Of a stretch of 64,000 bases of DNA, positions 43,372 to 57,581 are shown in pieces; position 1 is the stretch's first letter; every line of letters starts with the position of its first letter. Where the stretch lies: positions 62,001-126,000 of the forward strand of contig JABCPU010000114.1 in NCBI GenBank assembly GCA_016800925.1, written 5' to 3'. Made by a program: the position numbers and the translations under genes. A model generated the notes under the pieces. That model worked only from the letters and a program-made list of their open reading frames with translations. It was not told the DNA's origin and ran no database searches. Origin of the DNA: Suillus spraguei. Its lineage: Eukaryota; Basidiomycota; Agaricomycetes; Boletales; Suillaceae.

Positions 43372-46300
43372 CTCATGTAGCGAGCCGCAACCTGAACTAG
43401 TAGGTAGTGGTCATGGGGTTTGCAATGTCAAAAAGCTTAAATGGAAGCTTTCAGGCCACAGTGAGTTTTACATAATCGCGAAAATTTCGACGGCGTCCAA
43501 CTACACCATTACAGCTACTTCATTTTGTTCCCCTCACCGCTTTTGTTTAGTTGTGGGGCTGTGCAAACAAAAGGGTCCCGCCTGTTACAATATTTGGGCG
43601 CGCGAAGTATCCTAGAATGGCCACCTGTCCGACGCTCTGCCCGACACAATTGCAGTACTCTTGACACTTGCCGTCATGACTGGAAACCACCATCACATCC
43701 CAGCAATAGGTGACCATGTTTGCTCGTATGAAATCTAGTAGCATAGCACGAGCTACTCACAAGCCACCGAACTGTGAACCGAGTTTTTCGGCTCTCTTGT
43801 CTCACAGGCTAAAGTGGACTGCTCACAGCAGCAGATGCTTCAGTAAGTGAATCAAGCCTCCAGTGCAGAGGTGGTAATTTCTCTAACTCCCTTACTAGTA
43901 TCAGGTGTCATGTATCGAGCGCACTCCAGACCTATTGCTGTCTGAACTTCAATATATGCTAGTCAGGCAATGGGTGTTGAAGTTTCTGAAGTCGCCATTG
44001 AATGAACTATGAAAAGACATGTCTTGTAGTATATTTCTTAGTTTGCTGTTTGGACTCGGAGGATGTCTTGGTCGTTCTCATTGGCTTGTTATCAAGATGT
44101 AAATGTTTGGTTAGTACGCATCAAAACATTATTTGCACAGCTGTCAGCACGCAAAGATACGGTGTTTGGGGTCTTTTCACAAATATGCTGACTAAATGAG
44201 CACGGTGCGGCTTTCCATAGGTTTTATGTAATCAGGACCGTAAAGACTTGTTCATTGTATCATGGAGGAAATCTTGATACCATCATTCTCTCCAGGTTGC
44301 GTAGGGTTGCACTAATAAAGGTGAAGTTGATTCTCCAGCGAAAGAGCCTGAACTGTGGACGCAATGGCTGATTTTTTTACAGTTGCGGCGGAAGAGAGCC
44401 GCGAACCAGCAGCTTGGAATACTCAATTTGTTCAAAGTCTTACAGAAGTTTATTCGTACCTTCTGCGGAGTCGACGCGATGTCAATGCCACTACGAACGG
44501 ACCTTGATCTCTTCATCCTTTCATCCAACCAGCGCAGCGGTCATTTGATGTTCAAATTTCAAAACAGTAACATACGCCGCCTCATTGAAAATAATGATGC
44601 ACGCCTACACTTCTTCTCCCCATCTCATCTTTCATTTCAGTTATCTACAACCTCAAAGAAGGCGATTGCATATCTGGTACGATAATTATTCTACTCCTCT
44701 GCACTTTCTCAATTCGTCTCTTCCGTTCCAGAGATCTCAAATTGTCAATGCTTGTTACAAATGGGAAAAAAAAAGATAACGGCGTCTTAGGGCGCATGCA
44801 GACGTAAGAACAGAATAGAACTTCCATGTGATCGACGTGTTTGATTGAACCTTGCCCGCGGAGAGCATTTACGGGTTTACATGAGGCATGATATTCATTT
44901 TCTTATGCATTCCTGGCCTAAACTTTAATGGTTCAAGGGTCGGGCTCGAGAAGGCAGTCAACCATGACTCAATTCCGCACGATGTTGAGGCTCCCTATAA
45001 AATGGAACCAACGGCCAGGTACCTCTGTCGACGTAAAATACGTGACTATCCAGGAATTTACGAATAGGAACTTTCCGAACGCATCAAGATCTTCTCCAAC
45101 TCCGGATGTATTGGAATACAGTTCGTCGCGGTTACGAAGAAGTCGCTAAGGAGGGGTTGCTTGGTTTTAAGGCCTCTTCTTGTCTGCTTCGCGATAATTG
45201 ATCATCATCGAATAGATCATCATGTGCTATTGCTCGGAATCAATCTAGAGCTAGTTTGTCCTTACCCGGCTCACGCTTCTCGTCCAACTTCCAAAGAAAA
45301 ATATCTGATCGATGGATAGAATGTTCTTGGCTCCCAACTTCGTTCAACAGGGTACGAGGTACGCATCATATCGACCCGGTACTCCAATGATCAAAATTCT
45401 CCTCAGGGGACGTCGCAGTTCTGGTCCTCAAGATCCCCGTCTACTTAGTCGGATAGAGAACGCAGAGCGTTGACAAACACTTGTATTTGTCCAATCTCCA
45501 ATCGCTCGGACCGGTTGCATGCGAGGCTCAATGTTTGACCGTGACCTCCGTGATAGAGCCAGAAGCGCGTGCGTTCCTCTATTCGCAGTTGGTCGTACGT
45601 ACTTTTTCAGCTCTATGATGTCTTAAACGCGTCGGCGGAGGGTAACTCTGTATTCCGAATCTGGTATACCCCTGGAATGAGAATGGGTGAACGTGTGCCG
45701 TACTGATTTTCCGCTTCAAGGTATTATACTGTTATAGAAACTTTAAGCATTACCACAAGACCAGCGTACCTGAGATGATAAGCCCGTCTAGAACACCAAC
45801 TCCACAAAGCGATAGAGGCATGAGACCCAAACCGCTCAGCTTGCCGTCAACGTTACTCCTAAACCTTCGCTCGAACCAAAACTAGTAGATAGATATAACC
45901 ATCTTCCATTGGGGGGCTTAATCCGCGAAGCCCTTCGCGATGTCATGTACGTATGTCGTGAGTGAGTGAGTATACAAACGACCGACAAAAAACTGCTAAA
46001 TGAGGAGTTATCTTCCAAAAATATGTACGAATGGGTGTAAGGGAATGGAAGGTGTGTTCGGAAGGGTGGAATACGTGGCAGTGACATTTAGAATCGAGGG
46101 TAGGGAAACGAGGGTGAAGGAATACAATGAAGCGGGTAAAAGAGGAACGGTGGAATACAAGGAAAAGGAGAGTACGTGGTACAACGAAACAGATTCACTG
46201 CCAACGAGACTCGCGCATGGAGTCAATTATAGTAGAAACACCAATACACAATGGAGATGAATTACGACAAAATGGAAGGACTCTATGAGTCTAAGCTGCG

Positions 46301-46662
46301 CGAGTGCCTTGAGCGAGCGTGCCGGAGTGTAGATGAGGAGACATAGAGATGGTGAAAGAGAATGATTGCGAAAGGGATGACGACGATTAGGAACCGAGCA
46401 CAATGAGAAAACGAGGAAGAGAAAGGTCATGTAATGTGTGAACTCTACACATTTGCAGAGGGAGACGATAGACAAGACGGGAATTGTCGTAAGATGGCGT
46501 AGGATCATGTCGATGCGTTCAGAGGGTCGTGCGTCAGTTGAGAATGTAATGAATGCCGATTCTAATGCAGGAGAGGATGAGACGGACGAAAGGGCAGACA
46601 GAGGGAAAAGACGTTCCTCGCGGAACGAGCGCAGAACGCAGAATGCTGCAACATCTTACGGT
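43372..46662. other. Large intergenic stretch
   Basis: ORFs up to ~100 codons on both strands lack composition bias or motifs. 45000-45150 (plus) reads like a short exon but I do not recognise it. 45836-46660 should include the 3' untranslated region of the GATA gene. Confidence 0.35.
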
Positions 46663-49600
46663 CTAGTACTGCTGCATGTTGCCTGTCTCGTAATACTCCC
46701 CTTGTCCATATTCGTACCCGTGCTGCACCTGCTCACCCTCCTGCGGAAGAATCATTGGTGGGTGCAAATAAGTCGCGAAAAGGCTCTCTTCCTCTTGCGG
46801 AAGCATCATTGGCGGGTGCAGGAAATCCATCCCGTGTCCGTGCCCATTGCGTCCATGCCCATGTGCATGTCCATCAGAGGTTCCGGCAGCCTCGGGTAAC
46901 ATTGGAGGGTGCACAAATTGCGGGCTGCGCTCAGCCCCGCCGCCGTTGCTAGAGTGGTGCCAAAACGCGTTGTTACCGTTCCCTCGGAAAACAGTGTAGG
47001 GACTGAAGAAAGGGAAATCCATGCTGCTACGCCGTGAAGACGAAGAAGTACCTGCGCTCGTCGCGCCAGAACCAGTCGTGAAACTGTCTCCTCCATAAGA
47101 GGAGTAAGAAACCGCGCTACTAGGAGGTTCTGACACGCTGTCAGTGCTCATACGACGGCGCTTGGCAGTACGCCCCGTCGTGCCGGAGTTCGAGTTGGCG
47201 TTCGTATTGGCGTTGTTGGGAACATTGCCGCCGCTATTAGTATGCGTAGATGCGTTAGACGAAGATGCGTTAGAGCCCGCTTCCCCGTCGATACTGTCGA
47301 CCCCAGAGAACGGCAACGCCTCATTGGTGATACTATTGACGCCAGCCATACTGGGCGGTACCCAATTCTGACTGAGATAGTCCGGGTGATATGGCCCAGG
47401 GAAGGGGTTATACACTGCATAAGTGTCACCCAATGCACCCATTAGCTCGCTGCTACCTCCCATACCCGTACCGACCATGCCTGCACCTGCTCCCATCCCC
47501 GCACTCATATTGTGCGAGGCAACGGGCTGAGTCGTGCTGTCTGGTGCCAGAATTGGCGACGGTGACGGCGTAGGGCGACGTGAGACGCCTGGGGACGCGG
47601 ATGGTGTCTGAGTTTGAGAAGGCGTCTCGGAGGGTGTACCTGGCGTGTTAGAAGCGCTTTGGGGCTCGGTGAGGGAGGAACGTTGTGCGCGAGCGTCGTG
47701 TCGAGAGCGCTTACGAATGATATCGGATTTCATACTGATGGGACGAGCAGAACCATGGAGCTTAAAGTAGAGGCCGCATCTGTATATATATATCAGTACG
47801 AATATGGAAGGAACGACAGATGAGAACTTACGCATTGCAAACAGTCTTGCCTTCGTCGTCTTTCCTCCACAAAGGGGTTGCAGTCGTATGGCAGTTGTAG
47901 CACTGCGCGCTGCCTGTAGATAAAGTTAATATATGTTCAAGTAATAACGCTTCCCGAAAGCCCACTCAATCAAAATGAAAATGTGATTAGACTTACCGAT
48001 GATTTCTACGACTTCGCCTCTGCCTGCACCCAAGCCCATGCCCGCAGTAGCAGTAGCAGTAGCAGTGACATTCGGGCATGCACCCAAACCCGAACTCACA
48101 CCAGCACCGGTACCCTTGACCAAATTTGTAGCAGCGACATTGGTACTCGCACCTGCACCCGCACTCACACCCGGACTCACACTCGCGATGACACTTGCAG
48201 TCGCAGCTGCTACACCTACACCAGGACTTACCACCTCCATAACCGGTGTCGTAGCAGAAGAAGGCGGTGGCGCCGCAACCGAGGCCAACGCGGATAACGC
48301 AGAAGCCAATGAGGACGCACCACCGCGTCGTCCTTCTCCATGACTAGCACGCATGGACTTGGGACGCGGACGTTTATGCTATCAAAAAGAAACCGAAACG
48401 GGACGTTCGCTTAATAAAGTTCGTGTGACGTATATAGACAGATATCACTCACTAATTTGCAATAAAGACCGCAAGCGTTACAATTCAACTCGTCGTTCAA
48501 GCCCCTTCTCCAAAGTGGGGTATGGGTAGCGCCGCAGTTACTACACTCAGCCTTGACGCCGCCGGGAGCAGTAAGCGTTGCTTTCCCTCCACCCGGTGCA
48601 GCGCCTCCCAGTGTGAGAAGTGGGTTAAGGCTTGTTGCGGTAGCGGACGCAGGTGCTGTCGCAGTTGCAGTATGCTTCACGGTTGTCGCAGCAGAGTGCT
48701 TGAGAGCAGATGCTGACGGTGCAGCAGAGGAGGGACTCTTAACGCCCCCGGAAGCACGCCGTCCAGCTTTACCAGTCTTCTTAGTGGCAGACGTTTGCAC
48801 CGTAAGTACGGGACGGTTAGTTGGTGTCTTGCCGGAGCGGTCCTTGCCACGAGTACGCGGGTGCGATTGTGTGTGAGAGTGAGAGTGAGAGTGAGAAGGG
48901 ACTTGCGGGACTGGGAACGGATCAGGAGTGGATGGCTGTGGTTCTTGCTGCTGACGAGAATCGCTCATCAGGACGTCTTGCTCGGCCGAAGATTCTGCAG
49001 GCCCACAAAGGAGGGACCCGCCCTCGGGCTGGGTGGGGACATCGTTGTGATTGTTATTGTTGCTGTTACTGTATTCGTCGTACCGCATAACAACATCACC
49101 TTCGTCGTTCTTGTCCTCTTTCGTATCGTCTGGTAGCGCAATGGGAGCGTCGGCCATTTGGTCGTCTTCGCCATCATACTCCTCGCCTAGAAGCTCGTCT
49201 AAGGGAAGTTCAATGGTCGGACGAAAAATGCTAAAGCCTGTCGCGCAGCCACCACTGACGCCTTCCCCGTAACTCATTGGGTTAGATAGGGTGGGGGTGG
49301 AATAGAGGAGAGCAGTTGGGCCGAACGAAGTACTAAAAATGGGGGGAAAGTGTAGCTTCTCGTAAGAGGCGACGAACTTTTCGTATGATGAGTCGTTGGT
49401 AGCAGAAGAGGAAACACCGTTCTGGTTGGATGCGGGGTCGGAAGAAGCATGGTTAGCACCAGGGGTTCCGTCACCTCTCCTGCGCCTGCGACCCTCTCTG
49501 AACTCAGCGCTAGGCCTGAGGTCCGGCTTGGTGGGGGTGGAGCCTTCGCCGGAGAAGGTATAAGACGAAGAAGAAGTGGCAGGGAATGAGCCGGGAGGAG

Positions 49601-50198
49601 CGTCGATGCTGAATGTAAACTGCATTCGCTTGATGGTACCGGGCCGGGCGTTTTGGGAAGCCTCTCGGGAACGTTCGCGTTCGACTGCTCGTTGACGAAT
49701 GAGGTCAGTCGAAGCGTTTCGTTTGAAGTCAGGAGCCTCGAGAGATTCGATAGCGCTACGAAAATTGATTAATGTAAACTGCTGTGAGAGGAGTGAAAGG
49801 AAACATACCGGCCCTTCTCCTTGTCGAGTTTGTCGCCCATGTTCTTTGACAACTTCTTGAATTCACGTTTAGACTTTGCATTGTCAGTGTCGACCATTAG
49901 GTTTTGCAAATGCCAAAGTCGCCAAGAGAGGTTCTCGAGGCGTTGGCCCTGCTCGAGATACGAAGCTACTTTGGTGCATACCTAGTATGAAAGGGGTTAG
50001 TAAAAAGTTGAACGAGATTAGATATGATGACGATGATAGTTACCTTCCAAGTTTTCGTGAGTGACTCGGTGTCGCTCAAGTTGCTGAAAGCAACAAAGGA
50101 CTTGTTACCCTATACACAGGAAAGATGTTAATGTCAGCGCTTTGATGAAATAATAAGAGGGTAATGACCTTGAACTTGAGGTTAACTATGGAAGGCAT
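46663..50198 (-). CDS. GATA transcription factor with AreA-type N-terminal domain and two zinc fingers
   Basis: Start ATG 50198 (MPSIVNLKFK). Exons 50198-50169, 50109-50044, 49981-49809, 49755-48453, 48378-47997, 47913-47832, 47779-46663 give 1050 aa. The N-terminus (SNLSDTESLTKTWKVCTK...LENLSWRLW, ~17-60) matches the DUF1752/GATA_N domain of nitrogen regulators such as AreA and Gaf1. Two GATA fingers have C-x2-C-x17-C-x2-C spacing: CSNCGATHTPLWRR (~500) and CYNCHTTATPLWRK (~655). Each is split by an intron, and each is followed by a basic KLHKRPRPKSM / KLHGSARPISM tail. The rest is low-complexity Ser/Ala/Thr/Gly/His-rich sequence. Likely a nuclear regulator of nitrogen or TOR-linked genes (inference). 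All borders are GT-AG. Two fingers together with an AreA-type N-terminus is the notable combination. Confidence 0.9.
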
Positions 50199-53100
50199 GG
50201 ACGTATGAAGGTCCAGAGGAACAACGAGGCAAAGTTAGCGTTAAGTTGCAGTGTACTTGATCAGAGTATAAGAAGACTTTGATTGGAACGGGGAACCCAG
50301 GCGTAAAAGTCTGATGGGCTACTTTGCTTACGAGATCGTTTTCGCTTACTTTGGAACACGAGGCCCATCAAATATTTTCATTTCGTAAAAAATTTATGAT
50401 TGTTGTTATTATTTTTTTTTTGACCCCCCCCTCCATCGTACCGGGTATCCGTGCCTCGACAACGTGTCCGCAAACAAGCCAATTGCAAAGCGAATGTAAA
50501 TTTGCATTGTAATTGAACATTGTAATTGCATACGACCGCCTTTACCCGAGTCATCCGTTCTTTGCACTACTAGTCATCGTTAAATTTCGTCGAGAGCAAA
50601 CTTCGTCAACTTCTCTTCTTTCAAGTCAAAATTGATAACCAGTTTAGGTACTCACAAGTACATACTAGCCTCGTGTTCGAATTCTTCACGATGTATATTT
50701 CATCTCCTCCACAACAAACCCAATCTCAATACCCTATGCCCTACCAATTCCGGTTCCCCGGACGACTTGATCCTTAATTAAACGAAATACTGCACAGCCC
50801 TCCATCACACTCACTTCTATTTTAGGTAATACCCCTGTAGTCCTTTGCCTCGAGGCCATCCCGCGGTCATTTCGCTCAATGTCCCCAAAATTCACCTTCA
50901 CACAAACCCCACCGTGCCGCATAGTGTCCGGTCCTTCTCTTCTTCACTCCCACTCTCTGCCGCCGGCCGATTCTCTCCGTCGTCCACAGTCCTTCTTCTT
51001 TTGACAGTCAATTTCATCCAGGATGTACCAAGTCCATCCATATGTTCTTTGTTCACTACTCTGTCTCTGATCACCGTCGTCCCACTAGCATTTTACTCTC
51101 GTCCCATGACCTTCTCACGTAGCTTCTGCAGTCATCTCACCCTCAGATCGAACGACAGAGGTAGTTCGCTCTCACACGTTTGTCTTCCACAGTCATCTAT
51201 CATCTGATTTTTCGGGCGGAACAAGTGGCCTCTCATACTCTGGTATTTCCAGCGCACTAATGGACTTTCCTCTCATACGTATGACGATCGCTGCCCTCAA
51301 CAACGATCACCATACCTGTGGGGAACGTCCATTCCTCTTTTGATAAACAGTACCGCCACCGCCAGGGCATCCCATATGGACTCCGATATAATGTCCATTA
51401 TTCGCCACGGGGCCTGAACCATGCGACCCTTCAAGCCCCATCGTTCGTAAGTCATTCCTACAAGAATCGCCACTTGGGAAACTCACTACTAAAACAGTCT
51501 TCGACTGACACGTATATATGTGGAGTAGTACGACCAGCTGAGTTCATATACGGCATAGGCTCTTCCCTCAGCCACCGGTGAGTTGCCATCCTTTTTAAGT
51601 TTGCTTATCGTCACTCCAAAGACGTACGTTCGAGCAATCCTACCAACACAAAGTCACCGAATTGCAGGCGTTACGGATGCTGACAAGCTCATCCTGATAG
51701 CCATTAATACTCGCTCAATTATGTATTCGACGTCACTGGTGACTGCACCCGGACCGGCTCGTATCCTATCACGCTTATCAAGGTCCAGCCTAGTCCCAAC
51801 GAGTTAGGCTGACCCTCCCACCCCCAGCTCAAGTATTACGGTAAAGTACTCCACAACTCCAAAGTCAGTCACATCGATCCTCTCATAATGATAAACTGGT
51901 CTCGATCAGGATCGGCGTACTGCGGAATTTACGCGCATCATTAACGTACACACCTTATGTTCATCTCAGCGGTCGTCAGATAGGGGGACACCATGAATAT
52001 AAGTAGACGTTGTATTTTGTTCTCGTAGATCATGAATGAATGTTCGCCGCTGGTGCTTCCAGAGTCTAGAACCAAATACATTAACAAGCTCGTCTGTACT
52101 TGGTTAAATTGTCGCACCGTTGTATCTGCCGATGCGGGCATCCTGGGACCCAGTGCATACCTCGCCAAAAAATTGTCCGTATGTATATGGGGCATGAAGA
52201 AACAAATCTACGTGTATCCTTCAATATAAACACCCATTTTCAGGCACTCCTGTTGTTCCACCCGCCAGTGACAATACTTGCCTACTTCGCACATTCTACC
52301 TCGAGCCGGGCCCTCGGAGCTCGAAGAATCACCAGCGCATCATGGTTCAGCGCCTAGAATTTCATTTCCATGTCCCTTGGAGCGCCTTTCATCACACGCG
52401 AGTCAACACTCATAACCTCATGGCCGGGTACGAAGAATTCAAGAAGTCAGCCAAGGACTCCGCATGTACAGCACAACATTCACCCGAAGAGCGGTGTTTT
52501 GTAAACAGCAGTTGTTCTCATTACGAATTAGAGTTAAAGCCATCACGGTAATGTTCAACTTGGGAGCAGGTGCGCACAAACGCCAGCTTTTAAATGGAAT
52601 ACGCGCGCCTGCGTGCTTCCATGATACGAGGTTATGATTCGAGTGTCAGACGCATATTTATTATAATGAAAAGGCCGCCGCATCACTTAATCTGTCAAGG
52701 ACGACCCTTGACGTGTATCTAATCTATCCTCGTTACTCGCGTATAATTGATCGTTTGTGCGAGTGAACAACCTGCGGATTGAAGAACAAAACGGATCGTT
52801 CACATGACTCATGGTTCCATATACAAATACGTCTATTGGTCTCAAGGCCTTCATGAGTCATAATCAGGGGTACGGGTAAACGAGAATTCGTGCGTACGTT
52901 ACAAGACCCTACGTTAATAAGGAACATCGTACGTTATGGCGGGCGGTTGCGTCACCGACGGATTTTAATGCGGGTCCCCGGTGACTCAGGAGATGCAAGT
53001 AACCCCCCCCCCCCCCACCGCCGCACGCCCAATAGTAAAAAGGCTAGCACCAGCACCAACGCTCGGAACAAAAATACCGACAACGGAACACGCCTCAGCA

Positions 53101-56100
53101 CGGCGCAGTCTGAGTTCAGCCTATGATATGTAAGTACATAGTCAAATCTCGACCATTTGAAGCATTGTCCGAAACAAGACTCTGACGAATGAGCCAATGG
53201 TAGGATGAAAGGTAGTATGCTATGGCCATTGTATTTACGCCTTAGTTACACCGAGATTATGATCATGATAAAAGTAATGACGACGGAGTTAGGAGCCGAG
53301 GGTTGTGTTGTGCTGTGCAGGTGCGGGCGACGGGAAATATATTCTTTGCCCGGACATTGAATACATGCAGTGTAGTCCCGTGTAAGATTGCACGTGGTCC
53401 TGTGTCTAGAGCGTGTCTCCCGTGCTGGTCGGGCAAAGCAACTTCCACAGAAATCGGAGCTTGTCCTTTTACAATATATGCCAAGGCGCAAGGAACAGAA
53501 CGTGGCATGACACGCGCTGCGTCCAGCGCTTTGCGGCATTTTGAACATTGCCGGATGGTCCGTCCGAGTATAAGGGTTATAGCGCTAAGCGGACACTGGA
53601 AAGGCAATCATGACGTAGTGGATACTAGACACAGAAAAGGAACAGGATGATCATACACGTACTTTGAAGAACCGCGACGCTCTGTCCAAGGGATTTAATT
53701 GAGTTTACTGCTGTGAGTGGGTTGTCAGCATGAATTGCGGCAACTAGACGACGAATCAAAAGACGAGCAGATCATTTTAGTGGAACTACTTCGGATGACT
53801 GTCGGTGAAAAGCAAGGCGAAACTTGAAGGAAGGTTTTCGTATTACTAATTGGTCACGTGGTAAGTATTATATCCGCTTGAGTACCAGCACTCTTACTCT
53901 TACTAAGGTTCCGTACCTCAGCCAATTTATTCTGACATACTCGACCTCAAGTTTTTTCGAGGAAGGACAATTAGCAGGCATTTCCTGTCCACATTGAGGA
54001 ACGGAGGCAGTCTCCAAGAACTCCATCATGACTGTCCAAGAAGTCGGTCCATTTATGGGTTATTGAATAGAAAGATATTGACACGGTACGGCCGACTTAT
54101 GGAGAGTGAGTTATCCCCTGTGATCTGGCATGTTGATGCTGATATGAAATGATGCTTTAGATATCGAGCTGGCAATTCAACGGTTGAGGTTCCAGTTTAT
54201 TTCAAGCCTGACAAGCCGTCGACCCAACCGTCCCGAGTATTCGAGGGTTGGAAATATCCATGTCATAGCGAGGGGTTCTTTGTGAGGTGAGGACAGCCGC
54301 TGATAACTAATATAGTCATCACTAATGTCATGGTATCTCCTGACCGCCAGCTGTCCTTCCTAATATCAAATATATCGAGTTCAACCTCAGGTTTTTGGTC
54401 TTCGGCGACGGACTTAACCACATTTTCTTGGTCAATGAGACTCAATATACTCGAAATTGATCAAGGATGAGGTAAGGTATGCACTTTGTTCTATAAAATA
54501 ACACTCGCCCCTGTTTGGGGTCAATTAAGACATAGGCCTACTTTGGGCTTACTATAGGCTTTCCATCGTATATGTATGTGCTTTCTTTGTTAGTGGACGA
54601 GAACGCGTACTCTGTCGATATAATGTCCGGGAAAGGCCGACGGCTACTGATTTGGGATGTGAGACGTATGTAGGAACGATTGGGGCCAGGCGTGGTATGA
54701 GCCATTGGTTGCGCTGCGTTGACATTTTCGGTGCGTTTGGTGATCTAGATGACAGCATTCTCAGATGTTTCCCTGCCTCCCAATGACGCATCCACAGTCT
54801 TTTCTTTCACAACATGCATTGGCTATTACCTAAGGTTATTTTACTCGTCGTTTTCTCCACCTTCTTCAAGGATATGCACATATGTATCTTTGTCTTACCA
54901 CGACTTACCGACATTGAACTGTCCGTCAATTTAGTTCCTGTTCCCTCCATCTTAACCACTGTCTTATTTGGATTAGGTTTAGTGGCGCCAAACACTCCGA
55001 TTGTGAATCAACGTCGCTTGCACCTCAAGAATGTCACAGACACTCCGTTATCTCGCGGAAAACCAGCCACAATCTCTGCAGAGTAGGTCGAGACCGAGTG
55101 CCTTTACAGTCGTCCTGGCCCTTTTCCAGTCCCACTTCTTGAGCGTGTCCTTTGCTCATTTTCTGAACGTTTGCCAACAACATGAATCGACTCAGTTTGT
55201 TCGGGAGGTTTCGGATTATCATGACGTGCTCCGCCGCTCCGGCCTGCACTCTTAAGAGTGTGTTCGGTACGTATATCCATGGATATGCTTGGCTTTTATT
55301 GTACGACCTTCCATCCTTGATGGTCGGAAAGTTCGTGACGGTGATAGTGACGGGGAGGAACAAGACGGAAGACTACGGTGCTGATCCGTTTCTGGGGGCA
55401 ATTTGTCATTTCCTCAGTCTTTTAAGTTTTTATTATAGGATCGCGCAACTCCGATCTGTCATTCCCCGTCTCTATATCATCAGATTCGGTAAGTTAATCT
55501 GGCATTCTCAGAATACTTCATTGACTAGAACAGGTACCTGCATTAGCATCCCTGGCTCCGTTTTACTGGAAAGGTTCAATTAGGTGTTTTCCTTGATTAT
55601 CTTATCGTTGTGATATTCAACAGACCTCCCTTAGAAGTAATGGCAGTTTGCACTTTCTGGGTTTTCAGAATTGCTATCGAGGGATCCAACATTCTGTATT
55701 CCACCTTCCTCATACCCAAAGACTCGGATCTGGGATGTCCTTATCCATAGAACTATACTATACTGACTATATAACGACAGTCAGTCACAGGGATCAACTT
55801 ATTTTGTTTCTGGAGAAACCACCAATAATGCGGCTTGGGAGAATGCAAGAAGTTCGTTGAGCGACACTTTACCTGCAGCCCACGCTCACGAAGGACATTG
55901 AACCCCAGAGGACAAAAGGTTTATCCGGCAGTTGGAACATGGTCATGTATGCCATTAGCATCGAGAGACGTATATTCGCGCAACGAACCGGTTTGTTTGA
56001 CAATTCAGCTGGATGACCAGCTGACTGTCAATCAATGACCCGAGTTCCGTTCATGTTTAGTGGTACCCTTACTGATCTCCCTTCCTAGTAGTGACTCATT

Positions 56101-56157
56101 GCTAGTCGTACTTAACCTTCGAGACAACTGCCACCCAGCTTAGGCCACCGAACTCTA
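50199..56157. other. Long region without a supported gene
   Basis: The first few hundred bases are upstream of the GATA gene (T9-C7 run at 50411-50427). Beyond that, ORFs of 60-130 codons on both strands overlap each other and show no motif. A run of 14 C lies at 53003-53016. Regions 54800-55600 (plus) have hydrophobic stretches, but the frames do not join into a gene. Confidence 0.4.
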
Positions 56158-56400
56158 GTGCAAGCGACTACTGCCAGCCATCCACACAACCCCAGTCAAG
56201 TACTAACAACACCCTCTCTCTTGATACGCAAACACATCGCTCCTCTAACGAATAAGCCTACCCTTAGTAGCTTGACCTACCCAAACTCCAGTGCAAGCGA
56301 CTACTATCAACAATTCGATTCGAGTCACCCCCAAGCACAGCCCCCTCTCCAACCCTCCTCGATACACCAATTAAACATATAGTTACCAGCTCCTTTAACA
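56158..56400 (+). pseudogene. Decayed velvet gene fragment (inverted copy)
   Basis: 56270-56345 reads YPNSSASDYYQQ...HPQAQP against [12 protein letters not shown]...HSQAQP in the velvet tail. It is on the plus strand, opposite to the velvet gene, and lies next to the inverted GTPase relic C, as the velvet relics do in units A and B. Confidence 0.7.
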
Positions 56401-57581
56401 AACAAGACTACCCATCCGCCTACCCCTCCGCATCCACAACAGCAAACAACCTCCCTCAATAATATCTGTCCTCCTCATCATGCACCCACAGGGCTTCACT
56501 ACGAGTTTTGCCCGTCCGTATGGAGCACACTCAACTTCATTCTAGCAGCTAGTAAGCACAGGGCTTATTCAGCTCGTCCCGCTCAGCCAACACCTGCCAC
56601 TATCAGCTCGACAACAGGCCTCTTCGTGCTTGTCTTCCCCGTCAAATGCGCGGCCGGAGATATGGATACCGTGCCGTAGTGGCATGATGTGCCGAAGGGG
56701 AAAAAGTGGTGAAGATTGGGAATGTTGAATGTTCTTTCACAGTCAACGCCTCGCTTCCAAGAATTTCTTGGTACGAGTGCGAATTGATACGTTCACTACT
56801 TACATTACCTGACCTAGCATGACTCGAACCTTATAAAGGACAGACGGTTTCGTCGATGGCCTGGACCACATGCTACTGTGATCCTGACACTGAGCGATGG
56901 GCGTCACTGTCGTCGGTTGCAGCAAGCGCGCGGACACAGAATTCAGCCGTTAGACTTATGTCAGTCCAGGTCATGATATGTCGTTAACCCGTCCTGTCAT
57001 TAGTGAGAATGAGAATTGATTTTGACCGTGGCATGTACAGAACCCATCCGTCTTATAAGGCTTCATAACAAAGAGCTATGATCATATGGTGTATCCCCTG
57101 CTCGAAGTTCATTGAGTCTGCAGGTTATCTTCCGCTTACGGTCAGGTCTTTTAGGAGATCTCATCTATCAACCACCAACTGGAGTCACCGCCGTAGTCGG
57201 GAACTTGACAATATTTTAGTTACCCATGTAGGGTGTAAGGTTAAATGACAATAAACAAGATGTTTTTTCAAAACAAAGTCATGCAAGTTGAGACAAGCAG
57301 CACATGTCCGACCTTGACGCGCTTGAAATCGGACCACGGATGCTTGAGGTACATCGGGCGCAGTAGTTCTCCCCACTGTCTCAATTAAGGGTCTCCAAAC
57401 ATGTATACGTCATACCAGACAAAGCGTGGCCCATACTACGTGATCATAACAACCGTTTCGTGCAGTTCCACATCCTGAATCTACCTCGACAGACCTTTCA
57501 AGTAACCTGCATTCACAGCCAAGACTCCGCAGCTCAACTCCAAACTGGAACATCATTGATGTTGTGTTACATTGCCCAACA
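56401..57581. other. Inverted counterpart of the 3' flank of units A/B
   Basis: The reverse complement of about 56800-57060 matches 16390-16815 (CATGCCACGGTCAAAAT, GTCTAACGRCTGAATYCTGTGTCC, CTTTATAAGGTTCGAGTCATG), and 57180-57560 matches 15900-16260. No gene. Confidence 0.6.

Noticed and set aside
53003..53016. Run of 14 C as a functional element
   Set aside because: A lone homopolymer with no flanking structure, and such runs are also error-prone in assembly.
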